Made by a program: the position numbers and the translations under genes. Below, one piece after another: positions 1 through 9,800 of a DNA stretch of 64,000 nucleotides. The stretch comes from Echinococcus granulosus. Its lineage: Eukaryota > Platyhelminthes > Cestoda > Cyclophyllidea > Taeniidae. Below the pieces are notes generated by a model. The model saw nothing but the letters and a program-made list of their open reading frames with translations, was not told the DNA's origin and made no database searches. Position 1 is the first letter of the stretch, and each line of letters opens with the position of its first letter. The DNA is taken from NCBI RefSeq assembly GCF_000524195.1, contig NW_020170541.1, forward strand, positions 1-64,000, given 5' to 3'.

Positions 1-110
1 CCCAAAAGGCCAGCCCACCCAGCGAGGTACAAGGGGGCTAATTCGAAGTACAAAAGTGGCGCCTCACCAGAACCGAGGGATAAACCACTATCGTATTATA
101 AAACAAACAT
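1..110 (+). repeat. Dispersed repeat fragment (family A), cut by window edge
   Basis: This stretch matches 27340-27440 and 42565-42665 closely over about 100 bases, including shared words such as CAGCCCACCCAGC, AGTGGCGCCTCACC and GGATAAACCAC. The copy is truncated at the left edge of the window. It resembles the terminal repeats of the miniature elements described further on, so I regard it as a relic of the same superfamily. No coding potential was seen. Confidence 0.75.
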
Positions 111-807
111 CATCGGAAATATGGGGGATTTGAGAATGTCTCAAGGAGGAATGTGTACCTAAGCTATAAAATATAAATGGAAGTAATGAATACACTAACG
201 ACTTTAGAAAAGCTTTACAAATGAACAATATCTACCGGACAGCGGATTCGGTATGAAAATAGCTGTTTAAACAGGTACGTGATAACTTGAGGGCACAAAT
301 AACATTTGAACACAAAGGGTATACCCCCCTACCGGTAGACGCATTTATGTAGTGTATTAAGTCTTCCCTGGGCTTGCAATAGGCAAAGATAGCATAGAGA
401 AATCCAAAACAAAAAAGATGGGAGACTGTTAGCTTGATCCATAGGCTATGAATGTAGAACCATCTCAGATACTTAGACAAGCTTTACTTAAAACAAGCTT
501 TAAAGGTATTTTCCATGATGCGTCTACTCTTATTTAATTTTTAGTCTTGAATTTTTAGGCTAACATTTCGGTAAACTTGATATTAAAGCTGATTTTTTAT
601 GGGACTTAAAATTTGTTGTTTTAGTACATTGTATCAAAAAACATCGGCTTAATCACTATTTGGAACTAGATCAGTCATTGGTTCATCCTATAGTCTTCGG
701 GTCTCCCGGTGAGGCAGAACGCTGTCGTGCTTCAGGCGTTGATTTGACATCGATAGTGAATGCAAGATCGTTGCAGCAAGCTGACTACTTCTTTTCTGCC
801 TTTGTAG
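111..807. other. Upstream flank of the HECTD1-like gene
   Basis: AT-rich DNA with no convincing coding exon. It ends in a pyrimidine-rich tract and a TTTGTAG acceptor at 801-807, 15 bases before the HECTD1-like start codon. I see no TATA box or other promoter element I would defend. Confidence 0.5.
801..807 (+). promoter_or_regulatory. Splice acceptor just before the HECTD1-like ATG
   Basis: A pyrimidine-rich tract ending in TTTGTAG lies 15 bases upstream of ATG 823. It is either the acceptor of a 5'-UTR intron or a spliced-leader trans-splice site, a process known in flatworms. Genomic sequence alone cannot separate the two. Confidence 0.45.
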
Positions 808-822
808 GTGGCGTCTTAGACG

Positions 823-3800
823 ATGGAAGTTGATGTACCCTCCCTTATTAGTTGGCTTCAAAGTGGGGATAAAGAATTGCAACAAACGTCTTTGGAATAT
901 CTTTGCAATGTGCTTCTGTTTGCCAACGATAGGAGTTTTGTCGACAAATTAGACACCACTGAGGTAATCAGTGCGTTGTTGCATTTGTTTTCCGAAGACA
1001 ATGCCCCGGATGATGTGTTAGAACTGAACGCCAGAACACTTCTCTATCTTTTGGAGATGCTTGATGTATCGACTCTACAAAATATCAGAGTCAAGCATTA
1101 TAAAATCTTATGTACGCGACTTGACATAGCCGATTTTTCGTCTTCTTCTGGCAGTGAATTGGCTCAGCGAATTATCAAGGTGGGTACTTCTCAAATAGTG
1201 TGTGCTCCTCATTGTTTTATCTGTTACGCCTGATGTTTGTTGCGATTGCTAAGATGCCTTCACCTTTCGTTATTTATGCACAATTATCATCATTTTTAAC
1301 ATTTCAATGTGATTTATTCACGGTTTTTATGTGAAGGTATACTTATTTCACTTAATACGCGAAAATCCTCGTTAGCCGTTTGTGTTTGATTTAAATGATC
1401 ATTTACATGCAGTATAGAAGTAGTAGATAACATGTTTGAAAAACTCCTTTGAAAAAGGTTAGTGTGCTCAATTGTTCAATCTACAACGTTATTATTAGGG
1501 ATTGAGTTATCTCGACAGCAATTTGTATTAATGTCGGTGTCCTTATACCTTTATCTACATAAAACTATGGTGGTTTCATCTCACTGCTTAACTTCATAGA
1601 CGGATGTCAGTTAAACATAAATGTGAAAGTTGGCATGTCTTGCTCTTAGCTCCTGGATTTCATAACAAGCATGACTTCGGAGAAAGCCTATCTCGGTGGA
1701 GTACTGTCAAGTGTTCTTCGATTTGTTCGATGGCACTCGGAAGAAGTTCACGCAGATGTAGTTCAATCAAGCATGAATATCATACATGAGCTATGCCGCC
1801 GTTGTGAGCCTAGCGATGGGAATATGCAAGAGTGGATGGAGTCTCTGACTGATCTCCTTAGTCACAGCAACTACGAAGTGGTTGTGAAGATGGCTCTTCA
1901 GTCACTGGGGTGCATTTTTGAAAGATTCTCGAGTTCTGGACAGGATCTCTCCCCTATCGCAACGAACGAACTTATCACGAGACTTTCACATCACCTCTAT
2001 AAGGCATGCGGGATTTTCCCTGATATTCGTGCACCTGGTCTCTCCCTGTTTTACTATCCATCATTTTTGGCATTTGTGATGTCTTATTCTTCGGAACACG
2101 GAGACACCTCGTGTAAGTTTGATGTTTTTTTGACATACAGGGCGTTTGTTTTAGGTTGAAACGAGCATCATTTTTTCCTTCTAGTAGACGAAGATGATCC
2201 TGAGGCATTTGCTTTGGAAGGGAAACCAGACCTCATTCTCGCCAACTCTCTTACAAATATTTTGTTGACACTATTTTGCTGCTCAGCAGACGCTACACGG
2301 TACCTTCTGAGTCGAGAGAATTATTTGGCCTTCTCCCTAATTAGTCTCCTTCGCAATTGCAGGGATGAAGGCATGTTAACGAGCGTGTTTCGCCTCCTGC
2401 AAGTGATCATTCTTAAATTGGGTCACAAGAACCCTACTACCTTGCCAGATGTGCAGTCGGCTCCCGGTGATGGAGTATCTCTGGAGGAGGCCAACAACGC
2501 AGAGAAAGAGGATTCCATCTACACTTTAACGAGCTTCTGCTCATTCAGAGCTGCTATGGAGGCCATCAAAAGTGGCAATATGGGTCTGTATTTGTGTGCT
2601 TGTGAGGGTTTGTTGGTAATGCATTCGATTTCACCATATCGTGATTGCACTGCACCACATTACGACATGCTTCTCGTCATATTATGCAGTGGTAAATCCA
2701 GACTATTACTCGAGGTTGTGGATGCCGCGTGAGATTTAGCGATATTTAAGCAATAACATTGACGAAAGTACTTGTCCCTGAGCGAGTATTTCTGGTTATT
2801 GTATTTCCTGCTAAACGAAGGGAAATGCCAATCATCAACCTTTACTGTTGTAGAGTTAGTGAAGAGGCTCCTGTCAGATGGCCTTGACCTCAGATACGTG
2901 GACAACCATGGTCAAAGCCTGCTCGACTGGGCTGTCGTCTGTGGCACCCCAGAGGTGGTTGAGACCATATGCTCTCAGCCCGAAGCAGGGCTTACATTTG
3001 ACTTGGCCTGTGCTCTGGGCTATGCAGCGGCTTTCGGTCGAGAGAAGGTTTGTCGAATTCTTCTTCGACACGGTGCAGACCCCAATGCCACCGGTGAAGA
3101 CGGGCTTCGTCCGCTTGACAGAGTAAAGGCGGTGAAACCTTTGGGCGGCAGGGAAGTTATAAAACTTTTGGAAGGTGAGTGATTTGTCAAACATTTAGAG
3201 ACGTATCGTAGTGCATGTTTTAACATTCTTCCACTGGGTGCACCCACCTTCAGAATATGTGTCGATGGGAAAGGAGGGCGCCTCGATTTCTCTCCATAGA
3301 AGCAACCTACAACTCCTACCAATTTATCGGAGTGGAAAAGATGCATCAGTAGAAGAGCAACTTTTTATTCTCGCTATAGAAATATTCCCTGGGCTAGTCG
3401 ACGTCTTTGCGCAGACACAGTCGGAATCAGTAAAGTAAGAATCTCCTTTTTGAAAAGTGATGCATTGTTTGAATTCCTCTCAAATAATGATGCTTTTTTC
3501 TGTTTAAGGTATCAAACCGTCTTGATACTGTTGCAAATAGTCAGTCGACTCTCTTCACAAAGTTTGGAAATTATCAACACATATCCCTTTGAAATTTCGT
3601 TGAGTTTCCGTCTCAGCCAGATGATTTTTATGGCATTGTCGGAGGAGGCTGTGAAGACGGTACACTGTGCATTTCAACTGTGTTACCAATTGCTGACAAA
3701 AGCCCGCTCCATTTACCTACCTCTCATGCACAGAGCCGGTATCATACCCCTGGTAAAGTCGATTGATTCGGTGATGCAACTACCACACTTTCGTTTTATC

Positions 3801-6800
3801 GGTAAAAGTGATGACTGCAGTTACTACTACCCCGTAAGGGAGACTTTGAATGAGGTAGGGGGAGGGGACTCTGTTCATTCCTCAAATTCCATCGTCGACT
3901 TTATTCCCAATGAAAGTAGGGGTGACAATGACGGAACAGCTTCTGAGTTCTCAGAAACGGCGGATATCGCTGCAGGGGAAAGTCAACGGCAAACCGAAGA
4001 GGAGCAACAAAACGAAGCAGTGAGCCCATGTTTTTAGAATGTGCTTTTGCCATTAGGTGTTGCAGTGATTACAAAATTCCCACTATGCCTACTTTAGCCA
4101 GCTGTTATGCACACACCAGGGTACCCTGGGGTCGACGAGCCTGTAAGCTTTACGTTAAAGTTCTCCAATTAACTGCTGTTCTAACCGCAAAGATACTAGC
4201 TGCAGTCTACTAACTGCCCAAGGCTCTTAAACAATATTCTACTGCTACTATTATATGTTTTTCAGGACCCTAAAAACCCATCACCATCGGTAAGAGTAGT
4301 GTCAATTTGCAGTCTCGTAACTGAGAGGAAAGTAGCACAAGTAACATGATCTTCATTTGAGGGTGTTTTGTTTGTAGGTGACCTTAACCGAATCGGAAAA
4401 TGATAGCGAAGATGTAAGCTGGTTTTCTGCTCCCTTATTCTCTTTCTCGCACACTAACTTAAGTGCCTTCTAATATTGCTACTGGCGAATGATAATACAT
4501 AAGTGGCGTAGGGTGTTGCTTAAATTTTCGGAAAGTCAGCTTGTTTGTCAATTCAGAACGCTCATTTACTCGCGCTTCTATACTGTGATGTGATTTGGGA
4601 GGAGCATCATATCGTAGTAACTGGATGAACTACTCCCATGCCATTCGCAAAAAATCACCATCTGTTTAAGCTGACCTGTCACAGCTTCCTTTTCGTATAC
4701 GTTGGTATGTTATTAGTTGCCACAATGCTGCCTTTAACTGCGTATTCGTGGATGATGCAGGGTGTTTCATCTCGTCTCTTTGGGTTGAATTGACTTGCTG
4801 CGTAACTGGTATTTTACGGGATGTTAAATGCAAGGTTTCGCTGACTTAAAACCGATTTTCCTCCAGTATAAGGCTCTTTTTTCGCCGTCCTTTTCTTAGG
4901 AACCCTATCCTTTATCCAGCGCGTATACTGAGGAGTGGCAGGGGTGGTACATAATCATCTTTGGCAATTTCCTCTTCATCTACAACGACAGTGCAGTTGT
5001 GCTATTCGATATAAACCGCGAGGACAACACCTTATGTGGTCTCTATTTGACTAGTTCGAAGAACAACTTTCCCATTGAATTTCGTGGGGAAATGGAATTA
5101 ATAGATAAATCGAGTCAGTTGATTTCTCATTTCTTATTATCAGCTTTCCTCCTTTTCCTTTCGATCGGTGCTTTGCTTCAGTTGGTTTAAAATAGGGCAT
5201 TGCATTATACTATCATTTATAATTGTGTGTACTTACATATCACGTATGCACACATCTATCCTAGGGATTACCGAGGCATATTTACCAAGATGTATCACTT
5301 TGTGGTGACAAATATTCTTAAGTATGTACAAAAATATTGAAATCTTCATTTGTAGTTGGAAGTTTACGACACCAAATACTTTATCTCACACGCCACTTCA
5401 TCAATTCCCGCAATTTCTACCTCGCCAATGAACGTGTTCAGCACTGGCCCCGCTTCTACCTCGACGACCCCACTTTGGAAAGGAAGCGTCCTCGATCGAT
5501 GAGCAGGAGGAGACTCGATTCTCAGCCAGGCCATCGTCAGCGGGCCTCGTCCACTCCACCGCGCCGCAACCTCCAAGTCTTTGGCAAGGAATTCGAAGAA
5601 TATACGATTATACGAACAGACCATTGGAAGACGTCCAAGGAGTCTAATGTAGTTGGAGCTGGCAACCTGCTGTTGGACATCGTCCAGACGGAAAGTGGGT
5701 TGCCCCTTTTGCGAGTTAGACCCAAAGGAGTAAGCGATGATGCGTTCGTCTTCTCCGCTCGCCCACATCAAGGCTTCTTTAAACTCCGACCATGCCCCGA
5801 TTTGGCTTTTATTATCCATAAAATAATCAACCCACTTTCTGAGGCTAAAGGTTCTGCGCCTATCATTATTAGTATGGACGGTCGATTTTGGGTAGTGAAT
5901 TCTAGCAGTGGGCGAATTTTAAAGGACTTGTTTACCGAGAGTTCCCAAGAGTAAGTTTCCCTTTCTTGTGTGCTCAAAGCTAAGTCCTGAATATTCAAGC
6001 TTGATCTTTATACGTTTTATTAGTAAATATCAATTCTTTCAGATACTGTGATGTAATCTCTGATTTTGTATTTACTGTCTCATTCTCTTAGGAAGTCCAC
6101 AGCACCAGTAGAAGAGGAGCAGTTGATTCGATTTAAAATGCACTACCTGGCATCGAGAATATTGTCACATGATCTGGTCCCCACGACGTCTCCGGACTCC
6201 GAAAAACCTCTCCCATCTGCACCTCCTGAGCGCATAACAGCGAGGGCTCAGAACCTTAATGGATCTATTTCTGGCACTAATACTATCAATGCCCTGAGCG
6301 AAATCGCTGCAGCACTTGCCAGTGCACCGTATCAAACCTCAAAGCAAGAGGCAATGGTTGATCTCAATGGGTGTTTCACGCGTCTAGCGGCGATTTTTTC
6401 AACAGGCGAAGAAGCTGTCACACCATATGAACTCTCCTCCAGCGGTCTCATTCCATCGCTTCTTCTTTGTCTTTCCTCTTCCTCATGCGTGCGCTGGGGT
6501 GGTGTTGTGCGTGAAAAATCCTGATCTTAATTTTTTGCTCGATTATAAGTGGTTTTGGCCCTTTGTATGCTTATTAACCGTCTTTCTATTCTAGGTAAAT
6601 TCAAATGATTCCCACTATCACATAGAATTCCTTCTGCAGCGCCGTCAGACCTTCCTCCGCATCTTCGAGGGCAACGTCGGTCTCCCCATCCTCATTCGCT
6701 GTCTCCTAAATGTTCTTGACCAAACTGAGCGTCTTCCGATCCATCTGTTCGAGGAGATTTCGTATCCCACTTCGTCAGATCAATTAAAGCATGAGGTGTC

Positions 6801-9800
6801 GGCTTGCATGGAAGCTCTGACTTCTGCAAGTCCTTCCACTCTGGCAACAATAGAGGTGCCGCCGGCAAAAGCACCACGTTCTTGCCCACCTAACTCCTCA
6901 AGTTGCTTCGATTTCACTGGTTATTGTCGGTCAACGGAAGAGTATTCACAAGTCCTTCCTCTTGGACTCATTGCTCCACCTCTTCCCTCCACTTCCGACT
7001 TTCATAATCACTTGACTGGAGGAGGAGTCCGTGGACTTGTGGACCGTCAAGTGCTTCTGCTCCTGGGTGCATGGTTTCCTGGCCTCCACACGAGGCTGTG
7101 TACGGGATCTGTAGGAACGCCTCAAGTTCAGGACTCATTTACAATGATAGTCAAACGTCGCCATGGTGCAACTCGAGAGATCCGTGTTGGTAGTGGGAAA
7201 GGTCGACCGCTTTTTTTATCACACGGCTTTCCCAGAGGCCGCTCCTGCTTCATGTCCGCCTCGACTGAGCATTTTCTTCGCGGTGTCACCCTGGTGAAGG
7301 AATGGTGCGTCTCTGTGATCGAAGTTCTGGTTGCTTTCTTGAACTTGATCCATATGAAACTGGTTTTATATTGTTACAGCGTTCCCAGAACGGTTGTTTC
7401 GTCCATTGCATTTGTTATTTTATAGGCATGAGTGTTCACGTAAATCGATGCCTTTCTTGCGGGAATTTTGGAAGAAGCCTCGTCACGCTATCAGCCTGAC
7501 TCCCGAGGCCTTGCCCTCAACGTTTCAAACTTCCAGTGCGGTGGAATTGCACATGGGCCTTTTTGAGTGGATGGGCACCTACGGAGGAACAGTAGAGACA
7601 TGGGTTAACCCCTGCCAATGCGGCCTCGCTACGGCACTCGTATTTCACCCTTCCACTCCAGACGTTATTTGTGACGGATCCTTGTCAGTCGAACACAGTG
7701 CGACAATATCGAATGGTTCTCAGATAGAGGAAGAGGTGGTGACAGAAGAGGAGGGGATGAACAATTTGGATAGTCGCATCTTAAATGGGGAAGAGGTCGG
7801 TGCTAGATTGACCATTGAAATAGGTCTTCAACTGGTACCTACTGCTTACCGCTTGAATACTCTTCGAAATAAGGAAACTGGCCTCCCTATAAGAAATTGG
7901 TGTCTCCAGGTGGGTCGCTGGTTAATGCTGTAGGTTTCTGAAAAGTAAAGGCGAGAATTTGAAGTAAGTTTTGTGTTTCGTGGTTTGCAGGCTTCAAATA
8001 ATGGCAAGCACTGGACGACACTTTCTGTTCATAGGGACACCGTTCCCCTCAACGGCACGCCTGTCACTATACCATTGAGTCAGCGCAATTTCAGGCTTTG
8101 GTCAGGGCCTCTGAGTGGTAGTACCAACACAACGACTCTGACTAGACATTTGTCTACCGGAGCATTGAATGAAGCCTTTGCCACTCTAGATGTAGCATCC
8201 GTTTCGACACCAGAGAGTGGTGCAGGGCAAAGTGAAGTTGTGTTAAGTTTTCGCATTTTCCGCATAATGGATCTAACCGCAATACCTAAACAAAGCAATT
8301 TGATTGTCAAGGGATTCGAGCTCTTTGGAACTGTCAACTTCGTTCATCCATCGGTAAGCAAATTACCTTCATCTCCTCCCAAAAAAGTCATGCTTAAAAG
8401 CTAGGTTTTTTCGTCAAACTTCCTGCTATTCATCACCTAGCTTTTGACACAAGAAAAATTGGCCGGGTTTCCTGTACACTTCCGGAATCCGAAGAAAATT
8501 TCCAATCGTTCATCTGTAGCAGCTTCCAACCCCGATTCCTCTAAAGCATCGGCGGCGGCTCAGTCGGCGAATCCGACTTCCTCCTCCTCAGATGTTGGGC
8601 AAAATACTCGCTTCCAAGCAGTTGAAGATATTTATGGCCATTTTGCACCACCAACGAGCGCGCAAGTGGGTATTTTGAGATAATCAAAACTGATTTTATT
8701 GCCACTAGCTTAGGTAGCAAGTCGTGACTATTTATTGTCTTATTTTTTCAGACTGCTGAGACTTCACACCCGTCCGTGGAGAGGAGAGCGTTCGAGTTTG
8801 CGGAAGCTATCGATGCCTTGATTGCTTCGAATATTTTGCACGATATGAATGAGTCTCTTGCGCCGCCGGAAAATCAACCACCTCCGAAGAAACTGTGCAC
8901 TAGAGAGTCACCCAGAAGTTGCATTATCAACGACGTTCACACCGAGGCACCCGAGTCTGAGAGTTTATTCCTCACCAGAGGTTCATCGGACCAAATCGGA
9001 AAATCGGTAGTGGATTACTTCCTTGTCTTGTCATATTTTTATTCTAAATTACACTATCTGTCTTCTTCCAGATTGGCAGGACCACAGTCCATGGAGTGAT
9101 TGAAGCACAAAGTGAACACAAACTTGAGAATAAGGAGGCAGAGTTGGATGAAGCGGTTGAGTTAGCCTTTTCACCGCCTAGGAACGGTCTTGGCATAACT
9201 AATGTCTCTGCTTCGAGTAGCAGTTTGGTCAGTAAAGGCCTCTCTATGTATTATTACTGGTGGCTAACTAAGCACCGCTATATCTTCACTTAACTTGTGT
9301 GCATCTACAGACGACTGCCAAGTTGCACATGCTGAAGCAAATGAGTGCTTTACGTGAGGGTCGACAATTGAATCAATTAGATCTTCAAAGCTGCGCCGCG
9401 ATGTTTCCATTGGTTCCCGGATTGATTCCCAGCTTCGATCCGAGCGCACCGCAAGCAAGACCATCGTCATCTAGTTTTCATCTTCGGATATCGCCGGATT
9501 GCATGTTCAGCCCAGAGTTTTTCTATCAAAAAGAAAGTGCGTTCCTTTATTGTCTATTCCTTGATCATGTGAGGTTAATTGTTTCCTGTTTAACCATGCA
9601 TTGGTAGTCGGTAGAGTTGTTCATAAATTGAATGTACGTTTTTTTCCGCATATATCTTCAGAAGAATATGATTTGCGTATGGAATTATTCGCTCGCCGAA
9701 AGGATGACTCAGTGGTAGCCTCGGTTCATATCGATGACCTAAACGCTCCCATTTTCAAGTACATCCTCGTAAGCTCTCACTTTACCTTATCTACAAGTTT

